A stretch of 6,115 nucleotides of DNA from Deltaproteobacteria bacterium RBG_16_54_11 (lineage in GTDB: Bacteria > Desulfobacterota > B13-G15 > RBG-16-54-18), in assembly GCA_001797905.1 (NCBI GenBank), contig MGQS01000089.1:4416-10530 (forward strand), written 5' to 3'. Below the pieces are notes generated by a model. The model ran no database searches, had not been told where the DNA came from, and was given only the letters and a program-made list of their open reading frames with translations. Below are positions 1 to 6,115 of the stretch, piece by piece (position 1 is the stretch's first letter; every line of letters begins with the position of its first letter). A program made the position numbers and the translations under genes.

Positions 1-1040
1 ACGGCTGGACCGAGCATCTCAAGTGGCATGAGTGGGAGGAGGCCTTTGCCGCGAGCGGCTTCGATCCCGCCTTGTACGCCTCTCGAGGGCGCGGACCATC
101 GGAGGGCCTGCCCTGGGGGCATCTCCACTGCGGGGTAGACGATGCATTCCTTAAGGCAGAAGGGGAGAGGGCCAAGGAGGGACAAATCACCCCTGACTGC
201 CGTGGGGGAGCTTGTCTGCAGTGTGGCGCCTGCGAAGGGCAGGTTAAGATGATCTTATCAGATGCCGCCTTTTCGCCTTCTCTCTCATCATCGCGAGAGG
301 CAGTGCGGAAGAGGCCATGGGTGCGGAAGATCCGTTCCCGATTCATGAAGGTGGGGGCGGCCAGATTCCTCGGGCACCTGGAGATGATCGATGTCTTCGT
401 CCGGGCAGCCCGCCGCGCCTCAATCCCCATGCAATTCTCCGAGGGGTTTCACCCCCTGCCCAAGATATCCTTTACCAATCCGCTCCCCGTCGGCACGGAG
501 AGTTTAGCGGAATTTATGGATCTTGATCTCTGCCGGTATATGAAGGCAGGTGAATTTCAGGAGCGGTTTAACAGAGAGCTTCCCCCTGGATTGCGGATCA
601 TCCACTGCACTGAGATGGCCTCAAAGGGGAGAGCGTTGCCCACCGTGTTCGCCGTTGATTGCTTTCTTATATCGCTGGAGGATATCGGCAGAGCATTCTC
701 TGAGGAGGAAGTGCTTAATAAGTTGCAACAAGCCCTTCAGCAGGGAGAGCTGACCATAATCCAGGAGAAGAAGCAAGGGCAAAAGAGGGTGAATGCTCTG
801 CCTTTTATTGAAAAACTCCAGGTGGTGAAGAAGGCTGCCTATGCTCCCTCTGCCACCATCCAAGACGATGTCCCTTCCATTAAGGACCTTTTTAAGGCGG
901 ATTTTTTGATAGAGATGGGTATTAAAAAAGCAGGCGGGGTGCGGCCTGCTGCCATCCTCCAGCTGATCCTCGGACTGACGCCGGAGGAGGCCGATCTGCT
1001 CAGGGTGGTCAAAGTGGAATCCCTGCCGCCGTTGTCGTGA
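1..1040 (+). CDS. C-terminal part of a B12-binding-type radical SAM protein fused to a DUF2344 (TIGR03936) domain, 5'-truncated
   Basis: The reading frame is open from the window edge (first whole codon at 3) to TGA at 1038-1040, so the true start lies upstream. The first ~75 codons resemble the tail of TIGR03960 radical SAM proteins: a W..AF...G.DP.LYA-like segment, LPWGHLHCGV, then a cysteine cluster C-x4-C-x2-C-x2-C (Cys codons at 198, 213, 222 and 231) of metal-binding type. From about 327 a DUF2344 domain follows, with RSRFMKVGAARFLGHLE and the family-typical FSEGFHPLPKISF and PLPVGTES motifs. The C-terminal IKKAGGVRP segment also fits the family. The reaction is not known; the cobalamin and SAM-radical core would be upstream and cannot be seen here. 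Some bacteria encode the two parts as adjacent genes, so this is a fused form. A usual neighbour, an RNase E/G-family gene, is not downstream here. The family call is fairly secure, the function is not. Confidence 0.85.
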   Translation, partial: GWTEHLKWHEWEEAFAASGFDPALYASRGRGPSEGLPWGHLHCGVDDAFLKAEGERAKEGQITPDCRGGACLQCGACEGQVKMILSDAAFSPSLSSSREAVRKRPWVRKIRSRFMKVGAARFLGHLEMIDVFVRAARRASIPMQFSEGFHPLPKISFTNPLPVGTESLAEFMDLDLCRYMKAGEFQERFNRELPPGLRIIHCTEMASKGRALPTVFAVDCFLISLEDIGRAFSEEEVLNKLQQALQQGELTIIQEKKQGQKRVNALPFIEKLQVVKKAAYAPSATIQDDVPSIKDLFKADFLIEMGIKKAGGVRPAAILQLILGLTPEEADLLRVVKVESLPPLS

Positions 1041-1083
1041 AGATTATTTGCCAACCTTGAACCTGTAAGCAGTTAGGCTTCTC

Positions 1084-1095
1084 ACTTTATAAAGT
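1084..1095. repeat. 12-bp perfect palindrome in the spacer after the radical SAM gene
   Basis: ACTTTATAAAGT equals its own reverse complement and lies 44 bp after the stop of the upstream gene and about 120 bp before the predicted -35 of the regulator gene. It could bind a dimeric regulator. It is AT-rich, has no proper hairpin loop and no adjacent T-run, so it is not a convincing terminator. The rest of the spacer (1041-1214) shows only a weak CTCAT/ATGAG inverted repeat (1120-1124 and 1141-1145) and a TTGCCAACC direct repeat (1048-1056 and 1269-1277). No small gene is evident. Confidence 0.4.
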
Positions 1096-1214
1096 TGCTA
1101 ATTTTGAACAATGTCCCTCCTCATGGCGGTAACCCCCCTTATGAGTCAACGATCCCATGTTAATCACTATCCGGGTAACATTTATTATGAGGCAATTCGA
1201 TGCCCCTTTTCAGC

Positions 1215-1243
1215 TTGAAATGGCTTGATTAAAATGAGATAAT
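1215..1243 (+). promoter_or_regulatory. Sigma70-type promoter with extended -10, upstream of the BTAD regulator
   Basis: The -35 box is TTGAAA at 1215-1220. A spacer of exactly 17 bp leads to the -10 box GATAAT at 1238-1243, preceded by TG at 1235-1236 (extended -10, TGn). Transcription would start near 1250, giving a leader of about 60 nt. This is the best promoter match in the window and suggests the regulator is transcribed independently of the upstream gene. It is predicted by pattern only. Confidence 0.62.
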
Positions 1244-1300
1244 GTTTCTTTCTTGCCTCTTTTATTTATTGCCAACCATAACTGACAGGAAATCCTGAAA

Positions 1301-1305
1301 AAGGA
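1301..1305 (+). promoter_or_regulatory. Ribosome binding site deciding the regulator start at ATG 1312
   Basis: AAGGA at 1301-1305 is 6 nt from ATG 1312, which is normal spacing. It directly abuts the alternative TTG at 1306, which is far too close for initiation. This favours the ATG and removes two residues from the longest reading frame. Confidence 0.7.
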
Positions 1306-1311
1306 TTGGTT

Positions 1312-4300
1312 ATGTTGCAGGCCTCCCCCATATTGAACACCAAACTACTGCCCCCCAGCATATCGGACATCATCCACAGGGAAAGATTAACCCCTCTTTT
1401 GTCCCAATGTAAGCAGAAACAGTTGATCATTGTCACCGCCGGCGCAGGTTACGGGAAAACGACCCTGATCGCTCATGCCATCCATGAGCTCGATCTTCAA
1501 ACCGTATGGTACAGACTCGACAGGTCGGATGAGGATTTCATTACTTTTCTTCACTATCTAGCCACAGGTGTCAATAAGATCTACCCGAAATTCGGGGTCG
1601 AGATTTTATCCATACTGGGAGACCCGCGGGGTTCGCACCGCAAACATGAAGCATTGCTCACCCTTTTCATCAATGATCTTGAGAGTCTCCCCAATGAAGA
1701 TCTGTATCTTGTCCTGGACGATTATCAGAGTATAGGAGACAGCCAGGAAATAAATAACGCCCTCACATTTCTACTTAAGCATCTACCGGACAGGATTCAT
1801 CTGATCCTTATCAGTCGCAAGGGTATCGATCTACCGCTTTCACGACTCAGGGCTATGCGCAAGGTGCTGGATATCAGCTGGGGAGATCTTCTGTTTAGCC
1901 CTTCTGAAATCAAGCAGCTTTTTACAGAAATATTTGACCTTGCAATACCTGAAGCCCATATAGAGATAATCTTTGAGAAGACCAAAGGATGGATCTCCGG
2001 CCTTATCCTTTTATCTCATATGTTGAAAAGAAGATCTGAAGAAGAGAAGGGAAATCTTCTTGCAGGTCTTCGGGGATCGATGGAAGAATTTTATCGTTAT
2101 CTGGATGAGAATGTATTTCAACCCTTAACGCCACATGAAAAAGAGTTCCTGGTAAAGACATCCATTCTTTCAAAGTTGACCCCCGATTTATGTAATGGTC
2201 TCTTAAACATCACCGATTCAGGAGAAATACTTAAACAACTCCAAGCCAACCATCTCTTTACCTTCTCTCTTGAAGGGGAAAACGAAGGCTATATCTATCA
2301 TGATCTTTTCAGGGATTTTTTAAGGACAAAACTGGTCGCCGAAACCGATGGAAAAGAGTGCCGAAAAATTCATGAAACCGCCGCCGATCTTTACGAAAAA
2401 AATAGGGAATATAGGCTGGCCCTTGATCACTACCTAAAAGCAGAACGGATGGAAGACGCCAGCAGGTTAATCAGTATGTTCGCAAGGATGTGGATCAAAC
2501 AGGGGCAGGTGCTTCGAATCAGGTTCTACCTCGAGCAACTACCTGCCCATTATGTACAACAGGATCCTTGGATATCGTATCTTCAGGCCGGGTTAATGGA
2601 GCTTTCAGGCAGGCTGCAAGAGGCAGCCACTGGTTATGCCAGATCACTGGAGATATTTCAGACCCAACCGTCCGATGCAGGTATAGACATATGCCTCGCA
2701 GACCTGGCGACGTGCTATTATACCATCGGTGATTATGAAAAATGCGAATTCCTGTACAAAGAACTCCTCTCCCGTAACACCCCTCCCTCTTCCCTCAAAT
2801 TTGCATGTCTGGGGTACCTGATCAGTCTTTCATATGCCCTTGGGAAAACATCCAATTCCGATTGGTTTATGGAAAAAGCCAGATCTATGCTTCCCGAAAT
2901 AATAAAGGAAGAATACGGGAGAGAAATGCATGGCTGGTTAAATATATCCATAGGAAGAAGATTTATTATAGCCGGTGATTTTAAACAGGCCCTGGAGATC
3001 CTGAAACAGGCCCTGGAGATCCTCGAACCCACAGGCCAGTACCAGATGCTTGTTTACTGCCATCTGTTGCTTTCAGAGATCTATTACAATCTCGGTCTAT
3101 TTAAAAAAGGTCTGGATGCAGCTAAGACATTGCTTACTATTGCTCAGGAAAAAGGGCTCAATGACGGCACGTTTTTTCCGGGAGGACTTCTTCTTCTCGC
3201 CTGTAATTACCTGGGGATGGGGCGGAAGGAAGAGGCTCTCAGTCACGCACGACGGAGTCTGGCACGTTTTCAGGAAATAGGTATGTTTGAAACACAGGTT
3301 TTAGCTCATAAGGTGCTTTTCTCTATCTATTTCGATAGCGGAGATTTGCTTGCGGCTGAAGAACATGTCCGCCTTGGGATGAAAGCAATTCGGGACATTC
3401 GATTACCTCTGTATCAGAGCATGCTTGAAATATGCCTGGCCTCGATTATGATTGAAAAAGGGGAATGTGACAAAGCCATGAGGCTTTTAAAAACGGCTGA
3501 AACAAGATCACCGCATGGGAAATATCACCAGGCCATGATTTTTCTCGAATATAGTCGCTGTTACCTGAAGCGAGATCAAATAAATCAGGCCATAAAAACC
3601 ATAAGACAGGGACTCTCAATGTGCGAGGCAAACGGATATGATTATTTGCTGGTGAAACAAAAAGGCTGGATCGTTTCCCTGTTGGTCATGTTTTTTTCCC
3701 GGAATGAAAAAAAGGACTATATACACAAAATCCTCTCCCTGATCGGGTCGGAGGCCGTTGCCGAACTTTCAGGAATACTAACAAACAGTCCTACTCCTCC
3801 AGTGCGAAAGGCTGCCATCGATCTGTTCAATAGCCTGCGTCAAGAATCATCCCCGGGGTTGAAGATTCGTTTCTTTGGAAAATTTCGTGTATTCATCGGT
3901 GAGAAGGAACTGCCTATCGAAACATGGCAGAGCAAAAAGGCCCTTAACCTATTTAAATTCCTTGTCTTGTATCGTAGTCGCGGTTACATAAACAAGGAAA
4001 TGATCATGGAATTTTTATGGCCCGGTGAGGATCCGCAAAAGTCTGCTAACCGCTTTCATGTTGCTCTGAACTTTTTACGTAAGGCCCTTGAGCCAAACCT
4101 GGTCAAGGGTATCGCCTCGTCATATATCCTCAGCAATGGTGGAGCCTATAAGCTTACTATGGGAGACCAGGGATGGGTAGATATTGAAGAGTTCTCCCAG
4201 GAATTGAAGAATGCAAAGAAGGAGAAAAGTCCCGAGGAATCTATCCATCACTATTTGAAGGCCCTTGACCTCTATGAAGGAGATTTTTTAGAAGAAGACC

Positions 4301-4614
4301 TCTATACAGATTGGTGCAATGATGTAAGAGAGAGATACAAGGAGAACTATCTATCTGCACTAACAGAGGTCATCAGATACTACGAGATGCAGAAAGAATT
4401 TCAAAAATGTATCGATTATGCCGAAGCTTACCTGAAGACAGATAAATACGCCGAGGAGATTTACCGGGTATTGATGCGCTGTCACTCATATCTTGGTCGC
4501 AGAGCCATGGTTGCCAAAACCTTTAACAAGTGTAAAGAGAATATTGTCACCGACCTTAATTGCCCTCTGAGCAGTGAAACAATAGAATTATCCAACCAAT
4601 TAGGCCTCCAGTAA
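1312..4614 (+). CDS. MalT/AfsR-like transcriptional regulator: STAND ATPase, TPR array, C-terminal winged helix plus BTAD
   Basis: Cytoplasmic signal-responsive transcription factor of 1100 residues. The N-terminal ~340 residues are a MalT-type STAND NTPase: Walker A AGAGYGKTT near 43-51, Walker B LVLDD near 133-137, an LISRKG arginine motif near 167-171 like the ASR of MalT, a KTKGWISGL segment near 223-231, and the YHDLFRDFL motif near 329-337 that closes the winged-helix part. Residues ~345-840 are helical repeats of TPR type (repeated A/L..Y...G....A spacing), the likely ligand or partner sensor. From residue ~850 comes an OmpR-like winged helix (LKIRFFGKFRVFIGEKELP, then LWPGEDPQKSANRFHVALN), and from ~955 a BTAD domain (WVDIEEF, YEGDFLEE, YTDWCNDVRERY) running to the end. 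The LuxR-type HTH of true MalT is absent and replaced by this SARP-like output. Both nucleotide-binding motifs look intact. It probably oligomerises on ATP and inducer binding, as family members do. The target is unknown; the DUF362 gene 168 bp downstream is a reasonable candidate. Confidence 0.9.
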   Translation: MLQASPILNTKLLPPSISDIIHRERLTPLLSQCKQKQLIIVTAGAGYGKTTLIAHAIHELDLQTVWYRLDRSDEDFITFLHYLATGVNKIYPKFGVEILSILGDPRGSHRKHEALLTLFINDLESLPNEDLYLVLDDYQSIGDSQEINNALTFLLKHLPDRIHLILISRKGIDLPLSRLRAMRKVLDISWGDLLFSPSEIKQLFTEIFDLAIPEAHIEIIFEKTKGWISGLILLSHMLKRRSEEEKGNLLAGLRGSMEEFYRYLDENVFQPLTPHEKEFLVKTSILSKLTPDLCNGLLNITDSGEILKQLQANHLFTFSLEGENEGYIYHDLFRDFLRTKLVAETDGKECRKIHETAADLYEKNREYRLALDHYLKAERMEDASRLISMFARMWIKQGQVLRIRFYLEQLPAHYVQQDPWISYLQAGLMELSGRLQEAATGYARSLEIFQTQPSDAGIDICLADLATCYYTIGDYEKCEFLYKELLSRNTPPSSLKFACLGYLISLSYALGKTSNSDWFMEKARSMLPEIIKEEYGREMHGWLNISIGRRFIIAGDFKQALEILKQALEILEPTGQYQMLVYCHLLLSEIYYNLGLFKKGLDAAKTLLTIAQEKGLNDGTFFPGGLLLLACNYLGMGRKEEALSHARRSLARFQEIGMFETQVLAHKVLFSIYFDSGDLLAAEEHVRLGMKAIRDIRLPLYQSMLEICLASIMIEKGECDKAMRLLKTAETRSPHGKYHQAMIFLEYSRCYLKRDQINQAIKTIRQGLSMCEANGYDYLLVKQKGWIVSLLVMFFSRNEKKDYIHKILSLIGSEAVAELSGILTNSPTPPVRKAAIDLFNSLRQESSPGLKIRFFGKFRVFIGEKELPIETWQSKKALNLFKFLVLYRSRGYINKEMIMEFLWPGEDPQKSANRFHVALNFLRKALEPNLVKGIASSYILSNGGAYKLTMGDQGWVDIEEFSQELKNAKKEKSPEESIHHYLKALDLYEGDFLEEDLYTDWCNDVRERYKENYLSALTEVIRYYEMQKEFQKCIDYAEAYLKTDKYAEEIYRVLMRCHSYLGRRAMVAKTFNKCKENIVTDLNCPLSSETIELSNQLGLQ
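2983..3024 (+). repeat. In-frame 21-bp tandem duplication inside the TPR region
   Basis: Two copies of a 21-bp unit (2983-3003 and 3004-3024) agree at 20 of 21 positions, differing only in the last base (G versus C). They encode KQALEIL twice, residues 558-571 of the regulator. The near-perfect DNA identity, including every wobble base but one, points to a recent slippage or duplication. It adds seven residues, about two helical turns, to a TPR helix. Confidence 0.85.
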
Positions 4615-4664
4615 TCCATTTTTTTCTATTCAACACGTTTTTCTAAGAAAAAATTAAGTCTCGA

Positions 4665-4694
4665 TTAATACCTTTTGTGTAGCCTCGTTATCAT
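4665..4694 (+). promoter_or_regulatory. Weak promoter candidate upstream of the DUF362 gene
   Basis: TTAATA at 4665-4670 (4 of 6 to TTGACA), an 18-bp spacer, and TATCAT at 4689-4694 (5 of 6 to TATAAT). The -35 is poor, which would fit a promoter needing an activator such as the BTAD regulator upstream; that is inference. The remaining spacer is AT-rich, with no clear terminator for the regulator gene, so read-through from 1250 is also possible. Confidence 0.3.
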
Positions 4695-4770
4695 ATTTTT
4701 GCCTTAACATGAGATGGCTAGCATAGCACCTTACCCAAAAGAAATCTTATCGATTCCGGTTTATCCTGGT

Positions 4771-4775
4771 TAGGA
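4771..4775 (+). promoter_or_regulatory. Ribosome binding site of the DUF362 gene
   Basis: TAGGA at 4771-4775 is 7 nt from ATG 4783 and supports that start. Its AGGA can pair with TCCT at 4764-4767 across a 4-nt loop, a short hairpin that could modestly reduce initiation. Confidence 0.6.
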
Positions 4776-4782
4776 ATGTAGG

Positions 4783-5799
4783 ATGGAAACGAGAATAACG
4801 CGACGGGCTTTTTTGGGCGGTATGTGCGCTTTTTTTGCCCATGGCTTATTCGCCAAAAATCTTATTGCTCAACAGCAAAAAACTTTATCCTTACCATGCA
4901 GGCAACGCCGTCCCAATCCGTATATGGAGCATGGCAAACCCATCGTGATGGTGGTTCGCGGAACCGAATTTAGACCCATGTTGGCCAAGGGGATGTCTTT
5001 ACTGGGTGGTTTTTCCCGTTTCGGTGTAAAAAGCGGGATCCATCTGAAACCCAATTTTGTGGCAACGAGCCCTTATCCCGTAACCACGGACGGTCTTTCT
5101 CTGCTAGCCACCATCGAATTGCTCCAAAAGGAAGGATTGCACGATATCACTATTGCTGAACATGCAGGTAGTGGTGCACAGGCAACGGCTTTTCAATTTT
5201 ACGGTCTGGATAAGAAAGCGAAAGTAGGGGGATTTAAGATAAAGGATCTGTATAACGACGACGAGGTGGTGTCGATCAAGGATTCCCGTTGGATCGCCAT
5301 GCCGCGCGTCTCTGCCTTTAAGTGCGTTTACGAAACCCCCTTGATCATCAACATGCCCACGCTGAAACAGCATGCTGAAATGCACTTTACCTGTGCATTA
5401 AAAAACACCATGGGGCAGGTCGACTATCAAACACGGATGGACATGCATCGGCAAGGGGAGGCATTCTTCGATGAGCGCTATGATCGTAAGATACGTATGT
5501 CTCATTATGCCATTGCCGAAATCGCATCCGCCATTAACCCTGATTTGACCATCATTGACGCCCGTTATTGCCTGGGCAAGTCCCATCATATTGTGTGGGG
5601 TGGCATATCACTTAAAGCGGACCGGTTGATCATCAGCGGAGACCCGTTAGCGGCTGATCGGGTAGCCGCGGAGGTTCTCGCCGAATGCTATGCGGGTTTT
5701 ATTACCGACATGGCCAAACCGCACCTTGATCATGCTGCCCGTCTCGGTTTAGGAGCTGTTTCTTTAAACGATATTGTCATCAAGGATGTGGCGGTTTAA
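4783..5799 (+). CDS. DUF362 domain protein with a twin-arginine (Tat) signal
   Basis: A 338-residue protein, complete. The N-terminus has TRRAFLGG at residues 6-13, a good match to the Tat motif (S/T)RRxFLK, followed by a short hydrophobic stretch to about residue 29, so export in folded form, perhaps with a bound cofactor, is likely. The rest matches DUF362 (PF04015): KPN at 89-91 followed by TTD at 101-103, PTLKQHAEMHFTCALKNTMG at 192-211 with the family's LKxH and LKNxxG motifs, a DA pair at 259-260, SGDPLAADRVAAE near 285-297, and a C-terminal GLGAVSLNDIVI segment. Five scattered cysteines follow the signal region, with no CxxCxxC ferredoxin pattern, unlike DUF362 proteins that carry a 4Fe-4S domain. 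The family's reaction is not established. It lies 168 bp after the regulator, on the same strand, with its own ribosome binding site. The signal-peptidase site is not clear (possible cleavage after Ala29). Confidence 0.88.
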   Translation: METRITRRAFLGGMCAFFAHGLFAKNLIAQQQKTLSLPCRQRRPNPYMEHGKPIVMVVRGTEFRPMLAKGMSLLGGFSRFGVKSGIHLKPNFVATSPYPVTTDGLSLLATIELLQKEGLHDITIAEHAGSGAQATAFQFYGLDKKAKVGGFKIKDLYNDDEVVSIKDSRWIAMPRVSAFKCVYETPLIINMPTLKQHAEMHFTCALKNTMGQVDYQTRMDMHRQGEAFFDERYDRKIRMSHYAIAEIASAINPDLTIIDARYCLGKSHHIVWGGISLKADRLIISGDPLAADRVAAEVLAECYAGFITDMAKPHLDHAARLGLGAVSLNDIVIKDVAV

Positions 5800-5834
5800 A
5801 CATGATGTCATAAACCAGACTTCGAAACATGATG
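5798..5834. repeat. Direct repeat of a 10-bp AAACATGATG motif just after the DUF362 stop
   Basis: AAACATGATG occurs at 5798-5807 (overlapping the TAA stop) and again at 5825-5834, a 27-bp period. The first copy extends into ATGATGTCAT, an inverted ATGA/TCAT pair. Together with the repeat at 5881-5894 it makes an operator-like cluster. Confidence 0.45.
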
Positions 5835-5880
5835 GGGGTCGTGTCTTAAATATAAGTTACCTGTAAATTTTTAGCTTGAA

Positions 5881-5894
5881 TTCATGATTCATGA
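5881..5894. repeat. Tandem TTCATGA heptamer with internal palindromes
   Basis: TTCATGA is repeated exactly at 5881-5887 and 5888-5894. Each copy contains the palindrome TCATGA, and the centre reads ATGA-T-TCAT. The form suggests a protein-binding site, but no protein is identified. It lies about 25 bp upstream of the terminator candidate. Confidence 0.4.
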
Positions 5895-5912
5895 CCTGAC
5901 CCAGCATCAAGT

Positions 5913-5945
5913 ACTATGTCGCCTATAAGGCGAAGTGTCTTTTTT
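5913..5945 (+). terminator. Probable Rho-independent terminator downstream of the DUF362 gene
   Basis: The stem TCGCCT (5919-5924) / AGGCGA (5928-5933) closes a 3-nt ATA loop. The outer ACT (5913-5915) and AGT (5934-5936) can add three pairs past an ATG bulge. A run of six T follows at 5940-5945, slightly distant from the core stem. It would end DUF362 transcription about 120 nt after the stop, or attenuate read-through into the next gene. Confidence 0.58.
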
Positions 5946-5960
5946 CTCAATGCTGTCTAT

Positions 5961-6077
5961 CAAGGGGAAGAAAGGAGGTATTGTCTTGCCATGCCGGTGA
6001 CCACTGTGGAGCAACCCTGCAGTGCGGGGACAGGGTCCCGATTAAAAACTAATCTCAAAGAAGAAGGAGGTATTTTT
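5961..6077 (+). other. Structured leader with two Shine-Dalgarno sites and competing hairpins
   Basis: AAGGAGGTATT occurs at both 5972-5982 and 6064-6074. Between them, ACCCTG (6014-6019) can pair with CAGGGT (6031-6036), or instead GGGAC (6027-6031) with GTCCC (6035-6039); the two hairpins share bases and exclude each other. The second reads as a compact GC-rich palindrome similar in style to REP-type hairpins. An ATG at 5991, 12 nt after the first Shine-Dalgarno, stays open in frame into ATG 6078 and would add 29 residues. It may be a regulatory leader, an N-terminal extension or a small inserted element. It matches no riboswitch class I recognise. Confidence 0.4.
6064..6070 (+). promoter_or_regulatory. 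Strong ribosome binding site for the gene starting at 6078
   Basis: AAGGAGG at 6064-6070 is 7 nt from ATG 6078, near-consensus in sequence and spacing. This makes 6078 a better start than the in-frame ATG at 5991, which lies 12 nt from its own GGAGG. Confidence 0.75.
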
Positions 6078-6115
6078 ATGAAAACGGGTAGCATGATACG
6101 AAACATCTTATTAGT
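6078..6115 (+). CDS. Start of an unidentified gene, cut by the window edge
   Basis: Only the first 12 whole codons and two bases of the next are present: MKTGSMIRNILL, then GT-. A basic start followed by the beginning of a hydrophobic run is compatible with a signal peptide or membrane anchor, but too little is visible to name a family. An upstream in-frame ATG at 5991 is possible but has poorer spacing. It may be the functional partner of the DUF362 gene, but a terminator candidate separates them. Confidence 0.6.
   Translation, partial: MKTGSMIRNILL

Noticed and set aside
1306..1311. TTG start two codons upstream of ATG 1312 for the regulator
   Set aside because: The AAGGA ribosome binding site touches it, leaving no spacing; ATG 1312 has a normal 6-nt gap.
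2733..3032. Antisense and alternate-frame open stretches within the three main genes, such as this one on the - strand
   Set aside because: They lie wholly inside well-supported genes, match no known motif and lack good ribosome binding sites.
4638..4652. TTTTTC-TAA-GAAAAA hairpin after the regulator stop as a terminator
   Set aside because: The stem is almost all A-T and is not followed by a T-run, so it would be too weak.
4709..4724. TGGC...GC pattern resembling a sigma54 promoter before the DUF362 gene
   Set aside because: The GG-to-GC distance is 10 instead of 12, and the -12 TTGC element is absent.
6014..6040. H-type pseudoknot combining ACCCTG/CAGGGT with CGGG/CCCG
   Set aside because: The connecting loop across the 6-bp first stem would have zero length, which is not sterically possible.
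5981..6052. Small Cys-containing frame from TTG 5981 (23 residues, starting MSCHAGDHCGATLQCG)
   Set aside because: The GGAGG is only 2 nt from the TTG, too close for initiation, and the frame is short enough to occur by chance. It overlaps the better in-frame ATG 5991 option.
5961..6077. Known riboswitch (c-di-GMP, SAM, TPP, cobalamin, fluoride, ZTP) in the leader
   Set aside because: None of the conserved core sequences I know for these classes can be found; only generic hairpins are visible.

Overview
The window reads as a bacterial chromosome segment, all genes on the + strand. It holds a 5'-truncated radical SAM-type gene, a long ATPase/TPR/BTAD transcriptional regulator, a Tat-exported DUF362 protein, and the first 13 codons of a fourth gene. 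The fusion of a B12-binding radical SAM C-terminus to a DUF2344 domain, the AfsR/MalT-like regulator, the Tat-exported DUF362 protein and the moderate GC content fit an anaerobic Desulfobacterota ('Deltaproteobacteria')-type organism. This is an inference from family distribution; there is no taxonomic marker in the window.

Layout. 1-1040: 3' part of a TIGR03960/TIGR03936-type protein. 1041-1311: intergenic, with a 12-bp perfect palindrome near the upstream gene and a strong sigma70-like extended -10 promoter (TTGAAA, 17 bp, TGnGATAAT). 1312-4614: 1100-residue regulator with MalT-like STAND ATPase, TPR array, OmpR-like winged helix and BTAD. The neater start is the ATG at 1312, not the TTG at 1306. 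4615-4782: AT-rich spacer with a weak promoter candidate. 4783-5799: DUF362 protein with a twin-arginine signal. 5800-6077: spacer with repeated ATGA/TCAT motifs, a probable intrinsic terminator, then an unusual leader with two Shine-Dalgarno sequences and competing hairpins. 6078-6115: start of a gene with a very good ribosome binding site.

How the genes relate. The radical SAM gene is more GC-rich than what follows and seems to belong to a separate, housekeeping-like unit. The regulator has its own promoter. It lies directly upstream of the exported DUF362 gene in the same orientation, so it may control that gene and the one starting at 6078, but nothing in the sequence proves this. The terminator at about 5919-5945 suggests the gene at 6078 is transcribed separately or under attenuation.

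I found no CRISPR array, tRNA, rRNA, transposase or recognisable defence system. The least explained stretch is the leader at 5961-6077.
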